DNA of 64,000 nt from the NCBI GenBank assembly GCA_031771865.1, contig JASISA010000025.1:2604001-2668000 (forward strand), read 5' to 3'. The notes beneath the pieces were generated by a model. It was not told the DNA's origin. It saw nothing but the letters and a program-made list of their open reading frames with translations, and searched no databases. The translations under genes were made by a program, and so were the position numbers. This DNA is from Nothophaeocryptopus gaeumannii. Taxonomy: Eukaryota; Ascomycota; Dothideomycetes; Mycosphaerellales; Mycosphaerellaceae. Every line of letters starts with the position of its first letter. Positions within the stretch are counted from its first letter, which is position 1. Of this stretch, positions 21,782-34,066 are shown piece by piece.

Positions 21782-24700
21782 TTAAGCATGAGGCTCATAC
21801 CGCCAGCCGCCGTCTCTCACAACACGCTCACGCATCTCCATATCTCGCCTCTTCTCCGCACTGGTGACGGCATCGCCGGTCTCCACCCACATAGCACTGC
21901 TGCCACGATCTCTGAATTTCTTCAAGCGGTCCTGGTTCTTCCCGTTCTTGAAGACCTCATCCATCTTCAGCTCACCGATCGGCCCAAACACCCGCTCTGG
22001 ATCGACAAGCTGCTGTTGGGTGAGCAAGTCCCGCAGAGCAGGAGAAGCAGTCCATGAGGGCGCTCTGAAGCCCCCAGTCTCATCCTCATCATCCTCTTCA
22101 TCTTCTGAGTCGGTTGCAATGTCGGGGAGCTCGATGTTGTCCCCTTGCGGGTAGTGTGGAGTCGACTTCGCGGATTTCGAAGCTTGCGTAGGACGAGCAG
22201 GTGTCTTGAACTTGTTCTGGTCGTACTGTGAGCTAGAGGCGTGTGAAGCTTGATTGGAGCTTTCGGCAAATGGTATCCGGGCGCTCGATGTCTGCACGAG
22301 TTGACTGGGATGCATGGGCTTGCCACCGTGTTGCATTTGGTGTTGATTGGTGACGGTCTGTTTGAACATGCTCGCGTGGTGAGCAGCGGGAGGCGGAGCG
22401 TGGGTGTATCCAGAGTATTTGGACAGCGTCTCCTGCGAATGGTCAGCATATTGGATCACCTGCGATGTGCGTGATGAGCTTACCTTTCTCAACGTCGAAG
22501 GTCTCTTTGGAGGAGCCATGACAGAGCTGCGCTGATTGGTTGGCTGCTCGTCTTGCTCTTCGTTTGTCCTTCTACGCTTCGCATCCGTCTGTTGGTAAGA
22601 TGGTGGTCCACGTAGCAGGCCAGGCCGCTGTGGCTGTGGGGCAAAATCGTCTTCGTCAACAGGCAGTTGTCTTTTCGCCTGCTTTGGAACGTTCGTGGCA
22701 GGCACAGTATTCTTGGTCAATTGGCGGAGTGTGCCAGTGCCAGCAAGGTCGCCACGTGGATGGGCCTGAGCTTGCTGAGCGCGCTCCCGTCGAATGGCTT
22801 CTGCCAGCTCGTGCGCTTCCTTTGCCTTGCGTGCGTCCCCCTCCTGCCTCTGTCGCTCCATGTCGCGTCTCTGCTGCTCGATACGTTCCTGGTCCCTGCG
22901 GTGTTGTTCGACGCGCTCCTGCTCACGCTTCTGTTGCTCAGCTCGCTCGGCATCCCGTTTGCGTGCCTCAGCTGCACGCTTCTCAGCAGCCTTCCGCTCC
23001 GCCGCCTGCTTGGCCTCCTGAACTCGTTGTTGCTCTGCGGCTTTGCGCTCCTCCTCTGCGCGCTTCTCGTTCTCAGCCTTCTCAGCGCGCTTTCGCTCAA
23101 GCTCACGCTTCTGCTCGGCTTTCTTTGCAGCAGCTTTCTCGTCAGCCTCCTTCTTTCTTGCAGCAGCCTCAAGCGCCTTGACGCGTGAGTTCCCCCCTGC
23201 AGTGCCAGGTCGGTGCGCTTGAGCCGATCCAGCTCGAGGTCCCCCTTGGCTTGCTGTTGATGATGCCAACTCGCCGTACTGAGATTTTGAGAATGACGAC
23301 GGAGCTGGAGGACCCTGAGCTGCCCGTTGGGCTTGAGATGCAACGCGGATGTTCATCGGTGCGGGCTTGGAAGGACCCACCTCCTTGGTGGGCCGTACAA
23401 GCCTGCCTGGTGCCTTCAGCTTGCCAGCAGGAAGCATGCTAGACTTCGACGGTGGCGGCGGTGGCATATCGCTGTCGGCGGAGACTGGAAGTTCTTCAGC
23501 AGCGGCTTTCTTTGCAGCCACAGCTTGCTTCTCCCTTTCCTTCTCAAGCTTCGCTGCTTCAGCCTTTGCCGCTTTCTCAGCTTTTGCATTCTCCTCTGCT
23601 TGCTGCTTTGCGGCCTTCTGTCGCTCTTTTTCACGTGCCTTTTCAAGCTCCGCTGCCGCCTTCTCCTGTGCCTTAAGCTCCTTCTCCCGCTTCTTGTCGC
23701 TCTCGTTGGAGTGTCTCGTTTTACGACTTGGGCTAAACGAAATCACTGAGTTGTTCCTAGCAGGACTCTGAAGCACTTCAGTTTTCGACCAGATGGCTCC
23801 AGGCATGTTGAAGATCTTGTGTGAGGACTCTTGGTGCGTATCTCGCATTGGCGAGCGAGTGAGCGTGGGCGAGTCTTTATGCGCTTCAAGTTTGGCAGCT
23901 GCACTGGTGCTGGCTGATGAAGCGAAAATGCTCTTGGCGGACTTCAGCGCAGACCACAGTCTGCTCTTCGAAGCGCTCAAATGGCCGTCGTTTCCTTTCC
24001 TAGCTGGCGAGCCTACGGGTGTGGTAGACTCCAACACGTCGCCAAGATTTGGATGAGAAACCGAGGTCGCCTTCTGGTGACGAGTCTTTGTTTCCATGTC
24101 CGGTCGGGACGATGAGGGAATGAATGTTGTAGATATCGATTTCGCGTGCATGGCAGGTCTGGCAGGAGACGTCTCATGCCCCTTTGCTGGCTGAATGGTC
24201 GAGTCGGATGACTTTTCGCCGAGTGCTTGTGCTGGCTTGTTCGGCGCTATCCAATCGTCATCTTCATCTTCCAGGGAAGCAGCGTCTTGTCCCGCTCTCT
24301 TCTGTGGGTCCGCATCGGCCTCATCATTCGCCTGCTCAGCACTAGGCAGTTGAGGATAGACAAATTGCCCAGGAAGAGCAATTTGGGCGCTGCTCTTGGA
24401 TGGTCGCGGCTCTTTCGTCTTGTTGAGCATGTTGATGCGTTCGTGTAGAATTTGAGCCGTAGTCTTACTGGGTCCTCTTGGCTCGCCAGACTTCTCTGGA
24501 GCGGCGTCGTCTGCATTCAGACTCTCTGCATTCTTAGCGCCAATAGATTTGTTGAAAACACTGCTTCGATGAGCATCCATTTGTCCCATACTCCGGTTGC
24601 CAATGAGCAAGTCACGAGCTGGTAGTGAGGAAAACGTGAAACTGCTCTTCCTGTTCAGCGGTTTCTCTGGGCTGGACGCGTCTGACTGGGGACTGCCGGT

Positions 24701-25610
24701 CTCGACATCTATCTCCACGTCATTCGTCTGCACAGGTTCCGCAGGTTGCTCGGCTGGAGCATCCGCCATTTGCTGATCTTCCGCAGCAGGTACGATATTC
24801 TCACTCTGCACATCTGGCTGGGCCCAATCCTGCGTAAAGGGCTGGGTATCCCCTGGGACGTTCTCCACGTCTTCGTCAGCTGCGACTTGCGCCTCCTCTT
24901 GACTACCCTGCTCTTTAGCAGATACAAACGAGTCGTCACTAGCGCCCGTGTCGTCCGCCTTGCCATCGCGTACTCGCTGCGCTGGAGGCTGATCGTCTCT
25001 CAGCGGCACCTTCTGTGTATCTCCCGCCTGTGATGAAGTTGCAAAAGTGTCGTTTTGTGTCAAAGCGTCCAGTTCCATCTCATCTTCTGTCATCATGCCA
25101 TGGTATCCTGAATCTGTGTAGGGCTTGCCTGCGCGCTGAGGGCTCGTTCCACGGCTGACAGGTTTGTGTGTGGGCGCGCGGTTCTCATCGTCTGCGGGGA
25201 TCTGAAATTGCGCGACTTTTTCGTAGAATGTAGTCGTCTTCGCCGGTGATTGTCGTGCAGGCTGCGCGTTCGGTGCGAAGATGTCGGTGAGCGGTTGTCG
25301 AGGTGCGAGCGCGTTAACCTTGCGCGCTGTTCGAGGTGTCTTGCCGCGTAGCTTTCCAGGAGTCTTGAACATATCGGCGAAGTTCCTGCAGAAGTCAGCA
25401 TCCTGTGATTGTGCCCAAAGAGCAGGCGAGGACCTACATCTGAGTCTTGGAGAAGATATCGGCCATGTGCTCATTCAACCATTCCATCTCAGTCCGCACG
25501 CTGTAGCCGAAATCCTCGCTCGCCTCTGTGATGAACTCTTCGGCCTGATCGCGCTCATTCTGTATCCAGGCTGACGAGCCTACGGGCATCATCTTACTTC
25601 TGTCGGCCAT
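21782..25610 (-). CDS. SLI15: Inner centromere protein INCENP/Sli15
   Basis: Scaffold of the chromosomal passenger complex, which activates Aurora kinase at centromeres and the spindle. Minus-strand exons 25610-25438, 25385-22484 and 22432-21782 give 1241 residues. The N-terminus ('VGSSAWIQNERDQAEEF' onward) has the helical segment that would bind survivin/borealin, followed by 'NFADMFKTPGKLRGKTPRTAR'. A long Ala/Lys/Glu/Arg-rich stretch at about 785-935 should form the single alpha-helix/coiled coil. The C-terminal IN-box at about 1145-1210 ('SPALRDLLTQQQ', 'DPERVFGPIGELKMDEVFK') is the Aurora-binding and activating region. Intron 1 is 52 bp. Intron 2 (22433-22483, 51 bp) is a stop-free multiple of three. 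Many SP/TP sites suggest Cdk regulation. Confidence 0.93.
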
Positions 25611-26072
25611 TTCGTCTCGTCCGTGTCGTCGTATTCTGCGCGCGTGTTGCTGCTCCCAACTCCGGCCAAGATGCGCCCAGAAATGCTCCAATGGGTGGTG
25701 TATTTGCTAGCTGTACATGATCCAAATGGTGTCCAATGTCGTTGGGCGGGTGAGTGCCGTCTGGTGTCGCTGGGTGTTTGATGGGGAGGAGTGGTTGTCG
25801 CGTCACTGAGCGTCTGTTTGGATGTGTTTTGATTTGGGTTGAATTGGGGAAGGCGCCAAAAGCTTGCGGGAGTATCCGTCGGAAAGAGCTCCCGAACATC
25901 CACAGCCGAGCCGCCAAACTTCGACTCCGCGCGACATCATCAACGACTCCTTATTGCCGGTGGTCATCAACGACCGACATCGCTATTCCCATCTTCACAT
26001 TCAAGTTCACTGTACGTTTGACTGTGCCTTTCCTATTCTTTCAACTCTCCCCACTTCAAGTCATAGACCATC
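25611..26072. other. Divergent promoter region
   Basis: 462 bp between INCENP (-) and the acyl-CoA dehydrogenase gene (+). No gene seen. Confidence 0.6.
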
Positions 26073-27474
26073 ATGGCAAAGAACATTTTCACCTCTCTCC
26101 GTTCCACCTCGCGCATTGCTTCCTCTTGCAGACCTGCATTACCAATACGGTCAAGATGCAGCGCCCGTGCCTTCTCAATCTCGCCTCGCAGAAGCTTGAT
26201 GGAGACGTCTGGCTTCACCGAAGAACAGCTGACAGTACGGGATGCCGTGATGAAGATCTGCTCTAACTTTACAGATGACTACTGGATGGAACACGATTAT
26301 TCTGGCGATTATCCTGGCGAGCTCCACGCGGCACTGGCAAAGGATGGCTGGATTGGAATTGCTCTACCAGAGAACCTGGGTGGATCCGGACTAGGCATCT
26401 CGGAAGCCACGATGATGTTGCAGACTATTGCGGAGAGTGGCGCTGGTATGGCAGGTGCACAATCCATACACGCCAACGTCTACGCTACTCAGCCAATATC
26501 GAAGTTCGCCACTGAAGACCAGAGAGATCGATTCCTCAAAAAGATCATCAGCGGAGAATGGAGGACGTGCTTCGGTGTGACAGAGCCGAACACTGGCCTC
26601 GAGACACTGAAGCTCAAGACGACTGCCAAGCCTGAAGCCGATGGCTATCGTATTACTGGTCAAAAGATCTGGATCACCAATGCTCAGGTCGCTCAGAAAA
26701 TGGTATTGCTGTGCCGAACGACGCCCATTGAGGAGGTGAAAAAGCCAAGCGAAGGGTTGAGCATGCTCTACATCGACCTTGACAAGTCTGACCCTGGGCT
26801 GGAGGTCAAGAAAATCTCCAAGATGGGCGGTCGTGCTGTCGATGCTAACCAAGTCTTTTTCGACAACTACTACGTGCCAAAAGATGCATTGATTGGAGAG
26901 GAAGGAAAGGGTTTCAAAATGATCTTGCACGGAATGAACGCAGAGCGGTGCCTACTTGCTGGCGAGGCTTTGGGTCTAGGGTACGTGGCATTGAAGAAGG
27001 CCACTGACTACGCCCGTGATCGGGTTGTTTTTGGCAGACCTATTGGGCAGAACCAAGCCATTCAACACCCTCTGGCATCGGCTTTCATGCAGCTGGAAGC
27101 AGCCAAGCTCTTGACCTACCACGCAGCCAGACTTTACGACCGGAGCTCACCAGAGAACCCAGAATACGATGACAGTATCACCCAGCATCAGGTCGGTGTT
27201 GCTGCCAACAGCGCCAAGTACGTCGCTGCTGAGGCAGCATTCGTTGCATGCGAGAGAAGCGTCATGAGCATGGGAGGCATGGGCTACGCCGCAGAATATC
27301 ACGTCGAACGATACCTGCGGGAATGTTTTGTTCCCAGGCTTGCACCTGTTAGCAGGGTAAGTGCAGAGTGTGGAAGCTACCACAACACTAGACACAACGG
27401 GCTGACTGTATTGCAAGGAAATGATCATGAACTTCATCGGAGAAAAAGCGCTCGGGCTGCCTCGAAGCTACTAA
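26073..27474 (+). CDS. Mitochondrial acyl-CoA dehydrogenase
   Basis: FAD enzyme that introduces an alpha-beta double bond into acyl-CoA. Exons 26073-27356 and 27418-27474 give 446 residues. The first about 40 residues are rich in Arg, Ser and Ala with no acid, a typical mitochondrial presequence. Motifs: 'GIALPENLGGSGLGISEATM' near 90, flavin-binding 'CFGVTEPNTG' near 165, 'GYRITGQKIWITNAQVA' near 190, 'GRPIGQNQAIQHPLASAFM' near 320, and 'SVMSMGGMGYAAEYHVERYLRE' near 400. The short second exon ends GEKALGLPRSY. The 61-bp intron has branch CTGAC and acceptor GCAAG. Sequence alone does not fix the chain-length class; branched- or short-chain use is plausible. Confidence 0.9.
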
Positions 27475-27957
27475 TAAGCTGCCTTTCGCGAACTCCTTCG
27501 CGACACGTGATCAAGGCAAACAATGTTTTCGGTGCCACCGGGAAAAGAGGGCTCGCATGATGAAGCTGACTAACAACCCCGTTGCGTACGCTGGAGTACC
27601 GTACTCCTCGAACTCAGCTACTAGCTCCACTTTCGCGCATACTCGGCTGAAGTGGGTAAGTTTGCTGTCGATCAGTTGTTCAGCCTTGCACCCTAGACCT
27701 CGACACAGAGTTCCGACTCCTGCGATCAGCTTTTCACCCAACAATTCCAGCCCTCTGTTACACAGCTCCCAAAAGGACAAATGCGAGCAACTCCGTGTCA
27801 TACTCAACAGTTCACTTTAGTACTCGACCTCATAGATCAGTGTTGGCCATCGTACACTCTCGACAATCACGGTGGCACGGCACTGCTTCCCAGCTTCCAA
27901 ATCGACACTTGCGGATTTCTCCTCTTGTGTTCAATCTGCGATCTCTAATACTTCGCA
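27475..27957. other. Intergenic region
   Basis: 483 bp between two plus-strand genes; nothing supported beyond UTRs and the promoter of the flavin oxidase. Confidence 0.6.
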
Positions 27958-29455
27958 ATGGCACCGACATCAAACGAAGAGCAGCTAAGCCAGCTCCGCC
28001 AGCTGTGTGCAACTTCCTATACACCAAAGGAAGCGGATTTCGACGAACACGCAGCGCCTTGGTCGATCTGGGCAGATCGGCAACCTAAACTGGTTGTTGT
28101 TCCAAAGTCTTTGCAAGAAATCCAAGATGTGATCAAGTACCTTTATACGTCATGTCTTGATTTCTCAGTGCGGAACACAGGCACGGGCGGGTCTTCGGCA
28201 ACAGATGTCGTCGTCTCAATGCAGGCATTTAAGTCATTCGACTTCGACTCGACAACCGAGGAGTATGTGCTTGGTGCTGGGCTCAGTTGGGGTGAGGCTG
28301 ATCAGCTCATGGAGAAGAATGCTCCTGGGTATGGAGCGGTCGGAGCCAGATGTACCTGGGTTGGAGTCAGCGGCGGCACTATCGTCGGTGGACTAAGCTG
28401 GCTCAGTCATGAATACGGTTGCTTCTCGGATCCGCAAAACTTTCTGGATGCTCAAGTAGTGCTCAAAGATGGGAGTGTCATTTGGGCGGCGAGCGAAGAG
28501 CCAGACCTAATGTGGGCTTTGAGGGGTGGCGGCGGCAATTTCGGAGGTACGATCCTGATCGTTACATGAAGCTCTCGTCTGCTAATGCGTGTCAGTCATT
28601 ACGGCTTTGAAATTCCGCGCTCGCCCAGTCCCCGACAAGATATTTGGCGGTGTCATTCTCGTCCCCTACTCATCCTTAGCGGAGGTCGCGAAGGAGGTCG
28701 CTGCAATGCATCGTCGCCCAACCGATCCAAAAGTCGCGATGCATGTCATGAACCAAGGACCGGGTGCGGGTATGGATGATCAAGGCGCCAAGCCAGGCAT
28801 TATCATTATGCCCATCGACTTCCGTGGCGAAGCACATGCACGAAGTGAGGAAGGCTTTGCTTGGGCGTGGCGAATCACTGGTGCACAAGAAGCCGTTGCT
28901 TTCGAGAAGAGTCTCCGCGAAGTCAATGCTTTGAACGACACCTTCAAGAACTATCAAGGGCGGAACAAATTCTTCCTTTGCGCGCCTATGATCTCCGGCA
29001 TTGACGACGAGACGCTCGTACGGGCATGGAAGTGGTACGAGGACAGCTACAACATCCACAACGGCTTCGGCGCTGGATCGACAGTCCTCCTCGAATTTAT
29101 GCAAGAAGGCGCATTCAACAGTACTAAGTCATCGAAAGATACCGCGTGGCCGCATAAGCTCGGTCGGAGACACGTTATGCAAACACTGCTTGGCTGTCCT
29201 CCCGACACGGCACCCGACAACATCCGCGAGATTGCTATGAAGCAAATGATGAAGATAGACTCCGAAGTTGGCGGAAAGCATGCAACGGGGGAGTACCATG
29301 CAGGCTTCTTGCATGAATGGAATGATCTCAGGAAGGTATATGGCGAGAACTTCGATAGGCTGAAGGAGCTGAAGAAGAGGTATGACCCTGACAACAGATT
29401 CAACAAGGGCGTTGACTTGGCGAATGAGAAGATCACGGAGGGGATGTCAGTATGA
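27958..29455 (+). CDS. FAD-linked oxidase, berberine-bridge-enzyme-like
   Basis: FAD_binding_4/BBE-family oxidase, often found in secondary metabolism. Exons 27958-28546 and 28596-29455 give 482 residues. The FAD domain has 'LVVVPKSLQEIQDVIKYL' near 45, 'VSGGTIVGGLSWLSHEYG' near 140 and 'DLMWALRGGGGNFGVITALKF' across the splice site. The BBE C-terminal helix is 'YDPDNRFNKGVDL'. Bicovalent members use a His in an RGGGHS-like loop plus a Cys. Here the loop reads RNTGTGGSS with no His, while the cysteine in RCTWVG is kept, so at most a single covalent link is expected. No signal peptide is visible, unlike most secreted members. The intron is 49 bp with acceptor GTCAG. Confidence 0.87.
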
Positions 29456-30576
29456 GAAGTGCTGTGCTGATATAGTAGGTACTGCACAACACAAAACACC
29501 TCTGATAGTTCTTTCCAACGCTTCAAGTTCGAAGGGAATGTCTGCTCGCTTCTTGAAGAACACTGGTCGCCCTTGCACCCAGCAATAGGGCGATGTACGC
29601 AGCACAAGGGCACAAAGCCCATTGCCTCTCTCTCTCATGCGACATTTCGAGCATATCCAGCGTAACGGCACTGGCGTAGAACCACGTCACCTTTACGGGA
29701 TAACTTGAGATCCAGACTCTCTTGTTCTCCAACGTTGAGGCGCTCTCTGAGCTACTGCCGTCGCGCTTGAGGCATTCAGAATGTGACCCTGAGCGGGAGA
29801 ACCGGCAATGGGCTTTATCACCAATCCTCGGCCGCAACTTCTTTCCTGCTCCATCTGAACCAGGCACGCGGTCTAAGCGAGGAGACGGCAGTCGACAACC
29901 AAGCGGGACCAAGCGCGATTATCAATTTCCACGACCGTAACTCCCCAAGCTGGAGCATAAAGCCCCGCTCATGACTTCCACAAGTACATTTGAGACATTG
30001 AGATTGCTGATAGATCTTCCACAGTGCAAGGCGGACTTTGCTTCACCCACAATTCGCAGATCATTCATCCAACAGAAGACAAGCAAAACATCAATCGGAC
30101 ACTCATCCCATAACAACAAGCAAGACACTCGATCATTTCGTGAATCAACTCTCAAAGTGAAGTTCGCTGAATACGGCGCTTATTCCTGGCATCAACAGCA
30201 TTTCTCAGCCAATGGCCATTTCCAAGCGCAGTCACAATTCACGACCCTCAACCATCACTCATCCAAACGGCTCCATCGACCGAAAGCCTTCCTCCCATTC
30301 CGTCTCGTTCAGCTGAGACCGTGGCGGTGGCTGAATGTAATGTTTTGATGTGGGGAACGACACTGTGATGGGAGGAGACATTAGAAAGGTACGTGGGTTT
30401 GATTTTCGATCGCTGGAAGACGGGACGTATGAGTAGAGTGCGTAGAAGGGTCCAGATACTACGATGGGTTTGCTACGATTCATTGAACAAAAGAAAATAT
30501 ATGGTGTCTTCGTTGCGCTAGCCATGGGCAGTGTAATTTACATTCCTCAACTCTATCCCGAAAGAGAGAGCAGACC
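29456..30576. other. Intergenic region without supported gene
   Basis: 1.1 kb. The longest frame (29971-30348, plus) is Ser/His/Gln-rich with no recognisable domain or splice structure. Probably promoter and UTR sequence. Confidence 0.5.
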
Positions 30577-31823
30577 ATGACGACTCCCATCAAGACCTCC
30601 CTTCTCCCTTCCTACGAATGTTCCATCGAAGGCTGGCCAGTACTTCGCGCCGAGATTGATACAAATCTCAACCGAGACACTTTCTTCCTCCATTTCGACA
30701 ATGCCCCTCTTCCACTCCTCCGTCACGCAGTCACGTCCGCCCTAGATCTCCTGAACCAGCTCGCTCAAGAGTACGACCATATCGCGGATCCAAGTAAAGT
30801 GGGAAACGAGCGCTCCACAATATCGGCCTTGGAAGTCTCTCGAAACGCTTTACGAACAGTGAAATCTAGGGAGATGTTCTGGGCAATGCCCATCAATCAA
30901 CTCAAGTAAATTTGACCTTACTCGCCCAAGAATGCTCTACACTCTCCCAATCGATCAGGAAGTTGAAACAATCCCGACGAGATCTTTCCAGAAAGCAAAG
31001 GTAAAAGAGGCAGATGGAAAGCAGAAAAGGAGAAGGAGACTCTTCAGAGGAGCAGAAATGTTCTCTGATGATGACGATGAGTTCTGCAATGATCGTTGCA
31101 CTACCCTCGATTTGTCCGAGAAGCAGGAGATCAGCCAAGAAGAGCTCCAATGGCAACAGAAGGAAGAAGCATCCATCTCCAAAGAGGCAGATAGGATCAC
31201 GAGCGTTACGAGGAATGCCAGGGCAGCTAATACCAGATTTCTAGACCTACAAGAAGTCGCTTCGCCAGGGCCGCACTTGGAACGCTTCCAACAAGAGGAG
31301 ATGGAGCAGGCACAGAATTCTCCAAGCAATACAAAAGTCCGAGCGAAAAACGGGCCGAGCGAGAGAAAGCAAAAGAACCAGAGGTGTTAGAGACGGCAGC
31401 GTCCTCAGCAGCGTCTCCGGACCTCCTTTCCGAAGCGTTTCAAAGTGCTCTGACGGAACGAAAGAAAAACCAAGACGCAGAGCTTCGCGCAATACCAGAG
31501 AAGCTCAGACAGGCACGGGAAGCGGAGCTAGCTGCCCTGAGAGAAGCCAAGCAAGAAGATCTTCTGAAGAGCTCAACTTCGGACTCAGACTCGGATGAAG
31601 GCATCGAATACCGGGCGCGAAGGCTGCAAAGGCCGAGTTGCAATTCACACAAGAAGGGCTTGCGAGGCTAGAACATAGAGAAGTAGATGACGATGATGCG
31701 GACGACGAGGAGGATGGAGAGGAAGAGGAAGAGGAGCGCGGGGAGAAGTGGAACGATCATATAGTTGAGAAAGGGACGCGTCGGGAGAGGAAAGGGATGG
31801 AGGCGAGGAGTAAGCGGGATTAG
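30577..31823 (+). pseudogene. Frame-broken gene for a coiled-coil acidic protein, family unknown
   Basis: A coding-like sequence runs through 1.25 kb but changes frame four times. Frame 1 (from the ATG at 30577) ends at 30909. The continuation 'NLTLLAQECSTLSQSIRKL' is one frame back until about 31015. The next segment (KQKRRRRLFRGAEMFSDDDD) is one further back to about 31315. The next (SEKRAEREKAKEPEVLE) runs to about 31610, and the last (AELQFTQEGLARLEHREV) to 31823. Every step is -1, as single-base losses would give, and the protein sense joins almost without gap at each step. Composition is coiled-coil with a Lys/Arg patch and acidic runs. Introns could explain one step but not four with so little missing. 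It may be a decayed gene or a badly called stretch of assembly. I do not recognise the family. Confidence 0.6.
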
Positions 31824-31955
31824 AGCGGTGTTTAAAGAGAAGAGGCCTCAACGGCACCTTTTCGTTGACTGCTTTTCGTTCGCCATTATGTCAGCTCTAC
31901 AGGCATTAACATTGGTACTTTTGACTTCCCATCTGCGCTGTTCATGCTAGCACAT

Positions 31956-33630
31956 CTAGTCATCAGCACCGCCCTGCCCTCCTCCACTCTTCGCCTGCTT
32001 GGCACCAACAATATCGTCCACTCTGAGAAGCAGACACGCGCTCTCCACAGCAGTCTTCACACTCTGCAACTTGATAGCCTGCGGCTCCCAGATGCCAAAG
32101 TCTTTCATATCGACAACTTTGCCAGCATCGCCGTCGATGCCCCAGGTTGATCCACCCTCCGCATGCTTAGCCCTCAGGTCGGTAAGTACTCTGATAGGCG
32201 AAGCGCCAGCGTTCTGAATGAGCGTTCGTGGGATGACCTCCATGGCCTCGGCGATCGCGCGGTATGGCCATTGCTGCACACCCTCGATGGACTTGGCGTT
32301 CTGGCTCAAGCGCACAGCGCAGGCCATTTCTGTTGCGCCACCACCAGGGGAGAGGTATGGGTGGAAGATGACGTTTCTCGCGACGGACATAGCGTCGAGC
32401 AGGTTTCGGTCAACCTCATTGAGGATGTCCTTGGACGGGCCCCGAAGGAGAATGGTGCAAGCCTTGGGGTTCTTGCACTTGGTGAGGAAGGTGAAGTACT
32501 CGTCGCCGATCTTCTCGATGTTGAACAGGCCGCATTGTGTGCCGACGTCGCGCTCTGTCAGGTCATAGACGGAGTTGACAATGGTGGCACCAGTTGCACG
32601 TGCGATACGGTTGTTGTCTGTTTTCCGTACACGTCGCAGAGCTGTGATGCCAGATTTCTGGAAGAAGTGCTGTGCGAGATCTGAGACACCCTTCTCTGTG
32701 ATCACGAGATCCGGCTTGATTGCAAGAATGGCATCACACATGGCACGCACTTGCTCCTCCTCGATCTGCAAGATCTTGTTCCAGTCTTCCTCTTTCGTGA
32801 TTTCGATGTTCGTTTGCGACTCGCCCTTCTTGTACTCCAACGTGCAGTCGAGCAGCACAACTCTGGGATTCTCTATCCGCCTCCTCATCTTTGGGTGTGT
32901 GATATCCTTGTTCAGCATGACACCGTCCAAGACTGTACTGTCCTCGATCTCTCCACCAGGAACCTTCTCCACGCGCGCATATCGCTTGATGTCAACTTCC
33001 TGCTTGCCTCCACCTGCATCATGGCTGACTGTCCGCACTGCCTGCAATGCCAGGTCGCACATGAGTTTGGAGTATCGGGAAGTGAATTTGGTGCCGATTG
33101 ATGTGGATATCAGGTTTCGCATGACTTCGTTGTCGTTGATGTCGACCGGAATGGAGACGTCCTGGATCACCTTCAGAGCATCGGCGAGTGCTCGCTTGAA
33201 AGCTTGGATGATGACGACAGGGTGGATGTTGCGCTCGAGCTGTGGTAATGAAAGCGCGAGGATCTCTCCAGCGAGAATGATGACAGTGGTTGTTCCGTCT
33301 CCTACTTCCTCATCTTGTGTTCTCGCCAATTCAATCATGCTCTTTGCGGCTGGGTGTGCGACCTCAATCTCTCGGAGAATTGCGTGGCCGTCGTTGGTCA
33401 AGACGATACCGCCCATGGGATCGAGCAACATCTTCAGCATGGCCTTGGGACCTAGACATGATCGGATGATGTCGGCGACGGTCTTCGCTGCGGTGATGTT
33501 GGAAAGCTGTGCTTGTCGGCCTGTCTTCCGGTCGCCGGTCGCCGTGTCTATATCAACATGGGTCAGTCGATAGTCCATACCCATAACATGTGTTACTGAG
33601 CATACTCATCACGACCACTGGAGCCTGCAT
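31956..33630 (-). CDS. CCT3: CCT3, gamma subunit of the TCP-1 chaperonin
   Basis: Subunit of the cytosolic TRiC/CCT chaperonin that folds actin and tubulin. Exons 33630-33606 and 33547-31956 give 538 residues. Exon 1 is only 25 bp and encodes MQAPVVVM; the 58-bp intron (GTATGC...ATATAG, branch CTGAC) then joins to NTATGDRKTGRQAQLSN, giving the expected fungal start. ATP-binding motifs are intact: 'LGPKAMLKMLLDPMGGIVLTNDGHAILREI', read in two parts near residues 42-71, 'EVGDGTTTVIILAGE' near 90 and 'SPGGGATEMACAV' near 400. A second in-frame ATG six bases upstream (33636) would add two residues. Reading without the intron gives a false start inside it. Confidence 0.96.
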
Positions 33631-33636
33631 GGCCAT

Positions 33637-34066
33637 CTCGACTGCTTCTGGGCGCCTTCTGCGCCTGTCGACTCAGGTTCGGTTGCCTTTCACTTGATTG
33701 GCTGATTGTGCAGACTTCAAGGATCGTTCTTGAGCTGTTATACGGTATGCGAAGGATTGTGACGGTGTATCCTTGGGGATGTTTCGTGTCCAGAAACTTT
33801 TCCTTGAGCTTCGCGAACATCGAAACGCGACTTCATCTGGCCTAAAAGGGACTAGTGCGGGCTTGATCGAGACATTGACGAGCTTGAATCAATATATTGA
33901 TTGACCGCCGTTATCGCATTCGGCTTCGAGGCCTCGAAGCCCAGCTGATGATCCGACCCAGACTCTACGACATGCGACTCTTCCTCTTCTGTCTCTTGCC
34001 AACTATAATATGACACGGTAGCCCCTCAACCGCCTCACCACCTCCGACGCCAGCTCCTCCGCCACA
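33637..34066. other. Divergent promoter region
   Basis: 430 bp between CCT3 (-) and the TLC gene (+). No gene seen. Confidence 0.6.

Noticed and set aside
22540..23188. Two long forward frames, Leu/Ala/Ser-rich
   Set aside because: Antisense of the Ala/Lys/Glu/Arg coiled coil of INCENP.
32575..33573. 332-codon forward frame
   Set aside because: Lies antisense to CCT3, whose chaperonin motifs are unmistakable.
33548..33605. Alternative CCT3 start at MGMDYRLTHVD
   Set aside because: That start lies inside the 58-bp intron; splicing gives the conserved MQAPVVVMN start.
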